Shown here: piece by piece, positions 17,552-26,286 of the stretch
How positions within the stretch are numbered: position 1 is the first letter of the stretch
Layout of the letters: each line of letters starts with the position of its first letter
Program-made: the position numbers and the translations under genes
The notes under the pieces: model-generated
What the model was told of the DNA's origin: nothing
Database searches by the model: none
The model's input: the letters and a program-made list of their open reading frames with translations, nothing else
Source: Methylococcaceae bacterium
GTDB taxonomy: Bacteria > Pseudomonadota > Gammaproteobacteria > Methylococcales > Methylomonadaceae
NCBI GenBank assembly: GCA_024636875.1
Contig: JAGXGJ010000168.1
Location: 1-40,957, forward strand
DNA length: 40,957 nucleotides
Reading direction: 5' to 3'

Positions 17552-19288
17552 TTATTTTTTCACCAGCTTACGCGCAAAATCGTAAATCGATTGTCGATTG
17601 ACGACCAGGAAATAACTTAATATCCCCATCAGTAAACCATAAAACAATTTGCCTATGGCTGAGCCTTGCTGCTGGGCTGCTTTTATTGCTGTTTCCGATG
17701 CTTTTACTGGCGTAGTTTGCACGGCTACTTTAGCTGGCGTAACCTCTGCTTTCAGATCAGGCAATCCCAAGCTTCGGAAGGTATCATAATCTTGCCAGAT
17801 AGGATATTTTCCTTTCCATAAGGTCTTGCTGAAATAAGGCGCCAGGCTCATGCCATGTGCCTTTGGAATCCCTTTTTCATCCAAAAAGCCTTTGTAGACA
17901 ACCAGGCTAATATCGCCGCCTTCACCAAGGCCATTGGTTGTAAAGGATTTTTCAACATGGTCATGCATCATCCAGATACCTTGCCCAAAGCTGTTTAAAC
18001 CATCGTCGACGCCGCTTAATTCCAGATCAATACGTTGCGCAGGCACCATCATATGTGTATCACGCTGGATATAGGAGCCGGGGCCATTATCGACGCCATC
18101 ATAATGGGTAATGGTGGGTTTATGTCCATGAATATGCATGGCGAATGCGTCTGTATGCCCATTCAAAATACGCAGTTTTACTTTTTGATTTTCTTCCATA
18201 TGAATCAAGGATTCCCTTAAGGTATAAGGGAAGGAACGGCCATTGAGCATGAAATAATCATCGGTGGCATCAGTCGTGTCATATTCCATATTCATGTACT
18301 TAGCTGTCAGACGCGGATCATTCGCTGCTCTCGCTGCCACCTCATGTAGTTCTTTATCCGCCGATTCATAATGCAAATCATATTCTCTGGCATATTTTTC
18401 AAGAACCGCCACCGAAGGATGGCGTACCTGACCTCCACCGACATTAAGCGTTTGCGGCCAATTGTTGGGGCGATTTTCCTCAACGACCAAAATGCCCTGC
18501 AAGCCCATTGGGATATGGGTATGCGGCTGTACGTGACAATGGTAATACTGAGTGCCTGGCTGACGCGGCCTGAAGACATAGAGTTTGCTTTCCCCCGGCA
18601 TGGTATCCATGTTGCTCGTTTGACCGACGACATCGTTGCCGCTACCGCTCATATCCATATAGGGGTGATCAACACCGTGCAAGTGAATGGAATGCGGTAG
18701 ATAATGGGTGTTTTCCAGGATTATCCAGACCACATCGTCCTGTTCAACCCGAATCACCGGTGACGGTACACGCAACAATGGATTCGCTTCCAGTTCGTAA
18801 AGGCTTTTAGTGGACATACTCCGGGTTTTGGGGGCAAAAACCCAGAAAGTCGGTCGTATGCCGGGGGCAATATCAAAGGTTGTCGTTGGCGCTTTCATGT
18901 CCGGCGTATGGCCGTTGAGTTCAATAACTTCCAGTTTAATAATAATTTTATCGGGGTCGCCGTCACCATCCATATCGTCTGACATCGTAATGGCATCGGC
19001 GGCAAGTTGCGTTTCCATTAATGTGTCCATGGATATGCCGTTGGTGCCTTTAACAAAGGCGGCAATATCAGCCGGATTATCGGGATTACAGAGCAGGGAT
19101 TCTTGTATGGCTACCCCGTCAATGACTTGTTCTTTACGCCAGGCTGGATTAGTAAATTCGGAACAGACATCTTCCACGGGCCCCATATCAACCTTGGCTG
19201 TAGGAGGCAAATCAGTGGCAGCCTGGCTCCAGGAATGCATAAGGAGCAGCGCGACACTCCAGGTAAAGGTAATAAGTTTTTTACTCAT
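17552..19288 (-). CDS. Multicopper oxidase, secreted and C-terminally membrane-anchored
   Basis: This 578-aa protein has a Sec signal peptide (LITFTWSVALLLMHSWSQAA, cleavage near A24) and one C-terminal membrane span (LFYGLLMGILSYFLVV) followed by a basic tail, so the body should face the periplasm. Copper motifs are SIHLHGVDHPYM, YYHCHVQPHTHIPMG, AMHIHGHKP and MMHDHVEKSF. The Cys-containing type 1 motif (HCHxxxHxxxxM) is in the first cupredoxin half. The matching C-terminal motif has Asp instead of Cys (HDH). That layout resembles two-domain-type oxidases rather than laccase or CopA. The substrate is unknown; metal or phenol oxidation are options. The start is supported by GAGGTC six bases upstream. 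Confidence 0.85.
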   Translation of the reverse strand: MSKKLITFTWSVALLLMHSWSQAATDLPPTAKVDMGPVEDVCSEFTNPAWRKEQVIDGVAIQESLLCNPDNPADIAAFVKGTNGISMDTLMETQLAADAITMSDDMDGDGDPDKIIIKLEVIELNGHTPDMKAPTTTFDIAPGIRPTFWVFAPKTRSMSTKSLYELEANPLLRVPSPVIRVEQDDVVWIILENTHYLPHSIHLHGVDHPYMDMSGSGNDVVGQTSNMDTMPGESKLYVFRPRQPGTQYYHCHVQPHTHIPMGLQGILVVEENRPNNWPQTLNVGGGQVRHPSVAVLEKYAREYDLHYESADKELHEVAARAANDPRLTAKYMNMEYDTTDATDDYFMLNGRSFPYTLRESLIHMEENQKVKLRILNGHTDAFAMHIHGHKPTITHYDGVDNGPGSYIQRDTHMMVPAQRIDLELSGVDDGLNSFGQGIWMMHDHVEKSFTTNGLGEGGDISLVVYKGFLDEKGIPKAHGMSLAPYFSKTLWKGKYPIWQDYDTFRSLGLPDLKAEVTPAKVAVQTTPVKASETAIKAAQQQGSAIGKLFYGLLMGILSYFLVVNRQSIYDFARKLVKK

Positions 19289-19641
19289 ACAACGACCTCA
19301 GAAAAACACACGATTGAAAAATAAACCGACGCCAAAAAGACGGCAGATTTAATATCCTTATTATTTTAACTGAATTATCTGACTAAGTCTTTTTTAGCGG
19401 CTCATTAAATTCAAAGAGTAGTAACAGCCTTAACTTGTGGCGAAAATTTCTAGGAATCCAATAATATTCATAAAGTTCACCAATAAAATATAAAATAATA
19501 AAGCAGATGATAATAATGAGATCATCTCAACAACGCGGCAGGGAATCGAATCGCCAGGATGGCCAGACAGACTTTCGAATGAACCCCATAGTTTCCCATT
19601 ATGTCTCTGTGGTGAAATAGTAAATAAACCTAACGCACATC
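19289..19641. other. Divergent intergenic region between multicopper oxidase and Hsp70-like gene
   Basis: This stretch should contain both divergent promoters. It is AT-rich near 19340-19510. The open frame on the minus strand that enters from the Hsp70-like gene has no ribosome binding site and no recognisable sequence, so I do not call it. I saw no clear operator. Confidence 0.5.
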
Positions 19642-22428
19642 GTGAAAAATCAATCATCACCTTATTTAGTCGGTATCGACCTGGGCACAACCCATACCGT
19701 TGTAGCTTATGCGAAAGCTGAGAAAACAACGCCGGACATACAGATATTTCAAATCGAGCAGCTGGTAGCGCCAGGACAAGTGGCGGCCAGGCCTTTGTTG
19801 CCATCGGTACGTTATCATCCTGCGGTAAACGAATTATCAGAGTCAGATGTTGCCTTCCCAAGCTACGGCACAGAAACCCTGTCATCGGGTGAATCTGCCG
19901 TCATTGGTGAAGCTGCGCGCTTGTTAGGCGCCAAAACCAAAGGCCGGTTTGTAACCAGCGCCAAAAGCTGGCTGTCGCATCCTTCGGTAGATCAAAGTGC
20001 CCGGATTCTCCCGTGGGGCAGTGGCGATGATATCAGCAAGGTTTCGCCCATCGATGCCAGCGCCAGTTATCTGGCGCATATTCGTACCGTATGGGGTCAT
20101 AAATTTCCTGATGCGCCTTTGGGGCAGCAGGATATTGTCATTACCGTTCCCGCTTCCTTTGATGAAGCTGCACGTTCACTGACTCTGGAAGCGGCGCGAA
20201 TTGCAGGGCTTACCCGGGTCCGTTTGCTGGAAGAACCCCAGGCGGTCTGTTACGACTGGTTAAGGCGCAATGCGGGAAATATTAAACAAGCACTGGCCAA
20301 GGTGCATTTATTGCTGGTTTGTGACATAGGCGGCGGCACCACTGATTTGACACTGATTAAAGTGGAGCAGGGTGAGCACGAACCCAAACTGACCCGTATC
20401 GGCGTCGGCGATCATTTGATGCTGGGCGGCGATAATCTTGATCTGGCATTGGCTCATTTGGCGGAAAGCCGCCTGATCGATGGTGAAAAACGCCTGTCTG
20501 CTGCTGACTTGTCGCAGCTGATCGAGCAATGCCGGCTTGCCAAAGAGCGCCTGCTGGCCGAGGATGCTCCGGAGCAGACCACTGTCACGCTGCTGGGCGG
20601 CGGTTCCAGACTGATAGGCGGCTCTCGTTCAGTTGTACTGACGCGCGAAGAAGTTCGATGCATTGCGCTGGATGGATTTTTTCCCTTATCAAGGCTGGAT
20701 GAATTGCCTGACAGGAAACGCAGCGGCGTCGTCGAGTTCGGGCTTCCTTATGCCGCGGAACCGGCGGTAAGCAAGCATATTGCCGCATTTTTAAAACTGC
20801 ATGCCACAGCTTCGAATGAGGCCTTAAATGGCGAGGGCAGGGTGCCCGATGCGCTTTTGCTTAACGGCGGCGTGTTCCGCAGTCAACCAATCATGCAAAG
20901 GCTGGTGAATCTGCTTCATACATGGAGTGCCATGCCTCCTGTCCTGCTTGAAAATATACACCCCGAACTCGCCGTCGCTTTTGGCGCCGTGAGTTATGCC
21001 ATCGCCAGACGCGATAAAAAACTGAAAATTGGCGGCGGCGCGGCGCGAAGTTATTTCCTGCTGGTCGATACCGGTAATTCGAAAAATCAGCAAGGCATCT
21101 GTATTTTGCCCAGAGGCAGTGAAGAAGGCGATGAAGTCATCTTAAAGGATCAACATTTTGCTTTGCGCTTGGGGTTGCCGGTCCGTTTTCACCTGGCCTC
21201 AACGACAGGTGATGCCGAATTTAAACCCGGCGATGTAGCCGAAATAACGGATGAGTTTCATTCCTTGCCGCCGCTGGCGGTTGCTTTTGAAGGTGATGAG
21301 ACCAAACCCAAACCGAATGCCGAGGCGATCGTTCAGTTGGCGGTCACACAAACGGAGGTCGGTACGCTTAAAATCCAGTGCGTTTCTGTTGAAAACAGCG
21401 ATCTACGCTGGGATGTTGAATTTCAAATCAGGAAGAAGGGCGGGGCGGGGTTACCAATGGATGCAGCATTGCCTCACCAATTTAACGGTGCCGCAGAAAA
21501 GATACAAAGTATTTTTGGCTCCAGATCCAGGCACATAGACCCTAAAGCCGTAAAAAATCTGCGCGCCGATCTGGAAAAGCAGTTGGGATCGGCGCGCAGC
21601 GAATGGGAAACACCGTTATTAAGGGCGATATTCACCCTATTGCTGGAGGGATCGAAATATCGCCGTCGCTCAGAAAATCATGAAAGAGTCTGGTTAAGCC
21701 TGACCGGTTTTTGTTTGCGCCCCGGTTTTGGTTATCCTTTGGATGACTGGCGCGTAGAACAAATCTGGAAAAGTTATCCCCAAGGCATACAGTTTGTTAA
21801 TGAAACCCAAAACTGGACGGAATGGTGGACGCTGTGGCGGCGTATAGCAGGCGGGTTGACGGTATCCGCGCAGGAGCAGATTTTTGCCGATATCGCCAGG
21901 TTTCTAAATCCTGCTGCTGCAAGACAGGCCGGTATTGCCAAGCAACTCAAAAATCGTGGTTATGATGATATGGTGCGTCTTGCCGCCGTACTGGAACGGC
22001 TGCCTGTCGAAAAAAAAATACAATTGGGAGAGTGGCTGTTGAAACGCCTGCAAAAAGCCAGCGAACCCAGTCAGACCTGGTGGGCTGTCGGGCGTATTGG
22101 CGCGCGAATGCCGTTTCATGGTAGCAGCCATAATGCCATCCCCGCCGATGTAGTTTGCGAATGGCTGACCCGGATTTTGACCGAAGATTGGAAGAAATCA
22201 CCTCATGCCGGATTTGCCGCTACACTGATTGCTCGTATGAGTGGTGACCGTGCACGGGATATTGATGAATCTGTGCGCCAGCAAATCATAGCAAAACTTA
22301 AACTCAGTAAAGCGCCGTCATCCTGGATAGATATGGTCGAGCAAGTTAAAGAACTGGATGAAAAAGAAGAAAAACAGATTTTTGGCGAGGCATTGCCGCC
22401 AGGATTAAAATTAATTAATAATGTTTAA
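19642..22428 (+). CDS. Large Hsp70-family protein with extended C-terminal domain
   Basis: The N-terminal ~450 residues are an actin-like Hsp70 ATPase: phosphate-1 motif VGIDLGTTHTVVAYA, phosphate-2 motif LVCDIGGGTTDLTLI, and adenosine motif LLNGGVFRSQPIMQRL. Instead of the usual substrate domain and lid of DnaK (about 640 aa in all), a long C-terminal region follows. Its first part may be a degenerate beta domain (residues ~490-620). The last ~300 residues are Trp-rich and helical and resemble the DUF3731 region of this Hsp70 subclass. The GTG start at 19642 lies right before the ATPase domain and leaves no alternative. No DnaJ or GrpE gene is adjacent. It is likely a specialised chaperone with unknown clients. 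Confidence 0.87.
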   Translation: MKNQSSPYLVGIDLGTTHTVVAYAKAEKTTPDIQIFQIEQLVAPGQVAARPLLPSVRYHPAVNELSESDVAFPSYGTETLSSGESAVIGEAARLLGAKTKGRFVTSAKSWLSHPSVDQSARILPWGSGDDISKVSPIDASASYLAHIRTVWGHKFPDAPLGQQDIVITVPASFDEAARSLTLEAARIAGLTRVRLLEEPQAVCYDWLRRNAGNIKQALAKVHLLLVCDIGGGTTDLTLIKVEQGEHEPKLTRIGVGDHLMLGGDNLDLALAHLAESRLIDGEKRLSAADLSQLIEQCRLAKERLLAEDAPEQTTVTLLGGGSRLIGGSRSVVLTREEVRCIALDGFFPLSRLDELPDRKRSGVVEFGLPYAAEPAVSKHIAAFLKLHATASNEALNGEGRVPDALLLNGGVFRSQPIMQRLVNLLHTWSAMPPVLLENIHPELAVAFGAVSYAIARRDKKLKIGGGAARSYFLLVDTGNSKNQQGICILPRGSEEGDEVILKDQHFALRLGLPVRFHLASTTGDAEFKPGDVAEITDEFHSLPPLAVAFEGDETKPKPNAEAIVQLAVTQTEVGTLKIQCVSVENSDLRWDVEFQIRKKGGAGLPMDAALPHQFNGAAEKIQSIFGSRSRHIDPKAVKNLRADLEKQLGSARSEWETPLLRAIFTLLLEGSKYRRRSENHERVWLSLTGFCLRPGFGYPLDDWRVEQIWKSYPQGIQFVNETQNWTEWWTLWRRIAGGLTVSAQEQIFADIARFLNPAAARQAGIAKQLKNRGYDDMVRLAAVLERLPVEKKIQLGEWLLKRLQKASEPSQTWWAVGRIGARMPFHGSSHNAIPADVVCEWLTRILTEDWKKSPHAGFAATLIARMSGDRARDIDESVRQQIIAKLKLSKAPSSWIDMVEQVKELDEKEEKQIFGEALPPGLKLINNV

Positions 22429-22439
22429 TGGGGATAACA

Positions 22440-22793
22440 ATGAAGTTAGTCAGTTTGGTCTTGATTGCAGGGCTTGTTCTGCTTTATTTTTTGGACGCGG
22501 CGTTCAAAATACAAATAATGAACTGGGAAATGTTAATTCACAGTGGGCTCAGGTTTTTTACCGGCTTTATTCTCATCGGAATCGGTGTGTTTTATGCGCA
22601 TAAAATCAGATTAAAGAGTGCGGTTTACCTGATTTTGGCACTGGTTTTGGCCGATGACATCATCGATTATTATAGAAATATTAACAATTTCAACTTTGAA
22701 GCTTTGCTTCATAGTATTTATATGCTGTTATGGGGTTCCTTGATGGGCTATGTCGTTATGAAGAATTCGAAAGATAAAGCTGACAGGCCGTAA
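22440..22793 (+). CDS. Small integral membrane protein of unknown function
   Basis: This 117-aa protein has three or four hydrophobic spans (LVSLVLIAGLVLLYFLDAAF, FFTGFILIGIGVFYA, AVYLILALVLADDIIDY, IYMLLWGSLMGYVVM). ATG 22440 is preferred because GGGG lies six bases upstream; an in-frame ATG overlaps the Hsp70-like stop codon. It lies only 11 bases after that gene and is probably in the same operon. I do not recognise a family. Confidence 0.75.
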   Translation: MKLVSLVLIAGLVLLYFLDAAFKIQIMNWEMLIHSGLRFFTGFILIGIGVFYAHKIRLKSAVYLILALVLADDIIDYYRNINNFNFEALLHSIYMLLWGSLMGYVVMKNSKDKADRP

Positions 22794-22846
22794 TGTGTCG
22801 TTGTGCAGACTAATACGCAAACACCTGCCCGCCTAAGAAACAACTC

Positions 22847-25186
22847 ATGAAAGTCATCCTGACCGAAAAGCCCTCCGTCGCCCGCGACATAGCCAAATGT
22901 CTAAAAATAAACAACAAACGCGACGGCTATTTTGAGGGCAATGGTTATCAAATTACCTGGGCTTTTGGCCATCTGGTTGAATTGAAAGAACCCGATGAAT
23001 ACCGTCCCGAATGGAAACGCTGGTCCTTGGAAGCCTTGCCCATCATTCCCGAACAATTTGGCCTGAAAGCGCGCGCTGATGCGTCTGCGCAAAAACAATT
23101 AAATATCATCAAGCGCTTGTTCAGATCTGCCGATGAAATTATCTGCGCCACCGATGCAGGCAGGGAAGGGGAGCTGATTTTCAGATATATTTTGTCGTGG
23201 ACTGAGTGTCTGCAAAAATCGTTCAAACGCCTGTGGATCAGTTCGTTGACCGATGATGCGATACGCAAGGGCTTTGCCCAATTGCAGGATGGCAACGCCT
23301 ATGATGGTCTTTATCGAGCCGCCAAATGCCGCAGCGAATCGGACTGGATTGTTGGCCTGAATGCGACGCGACTGTATACCCTCAGGTTTGGTCAGCAGGG
23401 CGGGCTGTGGACGATAGGCCGTGTGCAAACGCCGGTGCTGGCGATGATTGTGCAAAGAGATTTGGACATTGCCAATTTTATCCCTAAGGATTTTTGGGAA
23501 CTGCATACGCTCTATAGAGAAACTGATTTTCAGTATACCGGCGGACGATTTGATAAGAAACCCGATGCCGAAGCTTTGTTAAGCCTTTGTGAAGGACATG
23601 AATTTGAGATTACTTCCGTAAAAGGCAAGCGTGAGTTGGTCAATCCGCCGTTATTATACGATCTGACCGATTTACAGAAAGACATGAGCATTCGTTATGG
23701 TTTTACTGCCGATCAAACGCTAACCTGTGCACAGCAATTATACGAGAAAAAACATACCACTTATCCACGCACGGATAGCCGTTGTTTAACCAGGGATATG
23801 AAGTCCGGCATGAAGCCCTTGCTGGAAAAATTAAGGCAAAACTTCGGACCCCAAATAGCAGCGCTGGATTTGGATAAGCTGCAACTGGGCAGCCGCTATT
23901 TTAATGACGCCAAAGTAAGCGATCACCATGCCATCATTCCCACGAGCACAGTGCCGGGAATTTTAGCCAATGATGAAGCCAAAATCTATGAAGCCATTGT
24001 CTTGCGTTTTATTGCGGCTTTTTATCCGCCTTGTGTCAAACAGATAACTACAGTTCAGGGTGAAAGCCGGAAGATACCATTTAAAACCACAGGCACGATC
24101 ATCGAAGCGCCCGGCTGGCAGATATTGTATAAAAATGATTCACCCAATCAGCAGCCCCAAACAACTAATGAAAAAGAGATAAAAATCCTGCCCAATTTTG
24201 TGCAGGGTGAAACGGGTCCGCATCAACCCTCCATTAATCAGGGCAAAACCACACCGCCGAAAGCCTATAACGAAGCCAGTTTATTGGGTATGATGGAGTC
24301 GGCCGGGAAAACCTGTGATGATGAAGAGCTCAAGGAGGCATTAAAAGAAAAAGGCCTGGGTACACCGGCGACCAGAGCCTCGATTATTGAAGTGCTAATC
24401 AAACGCAACTATATCCAGCGGCAAAAAAAGTTGCTGCTCAGCACCGAATCGGGGCGGCATCTTATTTCCATTATCGCCGATGAGCGCTTGAAGTCCGCGG
24501 CAATGACCGGCGAATGGGAGGCCAAGCTCAAAAAAATAGAACAGAATGCTTATGATCCCGAGCAATTCATGGCCGAGATCATCCAGTTTACCCGAAAAAT
24601 AACAGATGAATCGACCAAGCCGCTTTATGATGAAAGCAGACTAGGCGGCTGTCCGCTTTGCCATCAACCCATTATTGAAGGTAAAAAAGGCTATGGCTGC
24701 AGCGCCTGGAAAGCGGGCTGCAAATTCGTATTATGGAAGCAGGCCTATGGCGTAACAATCACCCGGGAAATGGCGTGCCAATTGCTGCAAAACGGCCGAA
24801 CCCTGAACGCTTATGCCATCAAAACAAATGATGACGTTTTTAATGCCCGACTCACCCTTAATGTACTGGGCGAAACAGGTTATAGCAAACAGCAAAATCG
24901 GCAGGCACAAAACACAGCAGAAGCGATTGCCGATTGCCCGCTGTGCAACGGCAGGATTATCGAAACACCCAAAGCCTACAGCTGCAGCGAATGGCGCAAT
25001 GGCTGCAAGGCGGTTATCTGGAAGACTATCGCGCATAAAAAAATAACGCGGGCTTTAGCTAAAAAATTATTGAGCAAAGGCGAAACAGGGGTTTTAAAAG
25101 GCTTTAAATCGACGAAAGGAACTGGATTTGAAGTCAATCTGAAACTTGTTGACGGTAAAGTTGAAATGGACTTTGCTGCGCGCTGA
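22847..25186 (+). CDS. topB: DNA topoisomerase III
   Basis: This is a type IA topoisomerase that unlinks DNA by single-strand passage. The Toprim domain opens with VILTEKPSVARDIAKCL and carries the acidic motif DAGREGE (103-109). The core has IGRVQTPVLAMIV (190-202), and the catalytic Tyr is Y306 in TTYPRTDS. The C-terminus has two zinc-ribbon-like units, CPLCHQPII...CSAWKAGC and CPLCNGRII...CSEWRNGC. Each is followed by a short KxIT-type repeat that binds single-stranded DNA. At 779 aa it is longer than E. coli TopB (653 aa) because of these repeats. ssb follows within 75 bases, an arrangement typical of integrative conjugative elements. Confidence 0.95.
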   Translation: MKVILTEKPSVARDIAKCLKINNKRDGYFEGNGYQITWAFGHLVELKEPDEYRPEWKRWSLEALPIIPEQFGLKARADASAQKQLNIIKRLFRSADEIICATDAGREGELIFRYILSWTECLQKSFKRLWISSLTDDAIRKGFAQLQDGNAYDGLYRAAKCRSESDWIVGLNATRLYTLRFGQQGGLWTIGRVQTPVLAMIVQRDLDIANFIPKDFWELHTLYRETDFQYTGGRFDKKPDAEALLSLCEGHEFEITSVKGKRELVNPPLLYDLTDLQKDMSIRYGFTADQTLTCAQQLYEKKHTTYPRTDSRCLTRDMKSGMKPLLEKLRQNFGPQIAALDLDKLQLGSRYFNDAKVSDHHAIIPTSTVPGILANDEAKIYEAIVLRFIAAFYPPCVKQITTVQGESRKIPFKTTGTIIEAPGWQILYKNDSPNQQPQTTNEKEIKILPNFVQGETGPHQPSINQGKTTPPKAYNEASLLGMMESAGKTCDDEELKEALKEKGLGTPATRASIIEVLIKRNYIQRQKKLLLSTESGRHLISIIADERLKSAAMTGEWEAKLKKIEQNAYDPEQFMAEIIQFTRKITDESTKPLYDESRLGGCPLCHQPIIEGKKGYGCSAWKAGCKFVLWKQAYGVTITREMACQLLQNGRTLNAYAIKTNDDVFNARLTLNVLGETGYSKQQNRQAQNTAEAIADCPLCNGRIIETPKAYSCSEWRNGCKAVIWKTIAHKKITRALAKKLLSKGETGVLKGFKSTKGTGFEVNLKLVDGKVEMDFAAR

Positions 25187-25258
25187 CTTTTTCCTTTGGC
25201 TAGAAGCCCAAAGCAAACGATAATAGCGGCATTGTTAATTCAACCAAGAGATAAAAAA

Positions 25259-25693
25259 ATGAGCAACGTATTTAGTTTTACCGGCACTGTCGGCAGAGAC
25301 GCCGAAGTCAGATACGCTCCGTCGGGGCTGGCAGTATTGAGTTTTACCGTAGCCAACAATGTCGGTTTTGGCGATAAACAGCAAACGCTATGGATACAGG
25401 TAACGTTATTTGGCAAGCGTGCGGAAGGACAGTTGCAAAACTACCTGAAAAAAGGTCAGCAGGTGTTTGTGTCAGGTGAATTGACCCAACGCGAATACCA
25501 GGCAAAAGATGGCACGACTAAAACCAGTCTGGATCTGAACGCCAATATTATCGATTTGGTCGGCAGGAAAAACGAGGCCAGCCAACCGCAACAAAACTAT
25601 CAACCTTCCGGCGTGCGCGAACAGTCGCCGGTCCGGCAAGATGCTAATCGTGATAATTTTGATGTGCCGTATGATGACGATGTTCCGTTTTAA
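25259..25693 (+). CDS. ssb: Single-stranded DNA-binding protein
   Basis: This 144-aa protein has an N-terminal OB fold (SFTGTVGRDAEVRYAPSG, LWIQVTLFGKRAEGQLQNYL, GQQVFVSGELTQREY). A flexible Gln-rich linker follows, and the acidic tip DDDVPF recruits partner proteins. The ATG at 25259 has AGAG upstream and begins right at the OB fold. The open frame extends 63 bases further up, but that part is not SSB-like. The protein is shorter than the usual 170-180 aa chromosomal SSB, which fits an accessory copy tied to topB. Confidence 0.93.
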   Translation: MSNVFSFTGTVGRDAEVRYAPSGLAVLSFTVANNVGFGDKQQTLWIQVTLFGKRAEGQLQNYLKKGQQVFVSGELTQREYQAKDGTTKTSLDLNANIIDLVGRKNEASQPQQNYQPSGVREQSPVRQDANRDNFDVPYDDDVPF

Positions 25694-25708
25694 ATGAGGG
25701 TTACTAAA

Positions 25709-26272
25709 ATGAAAGTGAAGCAAGCAAAATCCATTTATCAGATCAAAATTTCATTAATCGGTGCAAAACCTCCTATTTGGAGGACTATTTTAGTGCCTGA
25801 CAATTTAAAGTTGACCGCTTTTCACGACGTTATTCAAGCTGCAATAGGCTGGACAGATAGCCATTTACACCAATTTATTGCAAATAATGTATTTTATGGA
25901 ATTCCCGACGATGAGTTCGGGATGGAGATAGAAGATGAGTCTAAATACAAGCTATCTCAATTGCTAAAAAAAGAGAAAGATAGCATTAAATATGAATACG
26001 ATTTTGGGGATAGTTGGGAGCACAAGATACTCCTTGAAAAAATACTTCCCTTTGATGCTAAAACTGCCTTGCCCGTTTGCCTTAAAGGCAAACGCGCTTG
26101 TCCACCGGAAGATTGCGGCGGTATCTGGGGCTACGAAGAGCTTCTTCAAACAATTTCAGATCCCAATCATCCTGAGCATGAAGAAATGCTGGAATGGTTG
26201 GGTGGAGAATTTGATCCTGAGGAGTTCGATCTTGAAGAAATAAATGAAGATTTAGCCGAGTATTGCCGATAG
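25709..26272 (+). CDS. pRiA4b ORF-3-family protein
   Basis: About 187 residues long, it shows the family pattern: YQIKISLIGAKPPIWRTI at the start, FHDVIQAAIGWTDSHLHQF, then YEYDFGDSWEHKILLE, and CPPEDCGGIWGYEELLQ. The family is named after a plasmid ORF and also occurs as a passenger gene of IS1096. Its biochemical role is unknown. ATG 25709 has GAGGG seven bases upstream; the ORF's first ATG (25694) overlaps that site. The gene is visibly more AT-rich than topB and ssb, which suggests transfer. It fits the view that 22.8-27.9 kb holds mobile-element cargo. Confidence 0.88.
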   Translation: MKVKQAKSIYQIKISLIGAKPPIWRTILVPDNLKLTAFHDVIQAAIGWTDSHLHQFIANNVFYGIPDDEFGMEIEDESKYKLSQLLKKEKDSIKYEYDFGDSWEHKILLEKILPFDAKTALPVCLKGKRACPPEDCGGIWGYEELLQTISDPNHPEHEEMLEWLGGEFDPEEFDLEEINEDLAEYCR

Positions 26273-26286
26273 CTTTTGCTCTTGAG

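Noticed and set aside
19430-19885. 151-codon minus-strand frame crossing the start of the Hsp70-like gene
   Set aside because: It overlaps a well-supported ATPase domain and has no ribosome binding site.
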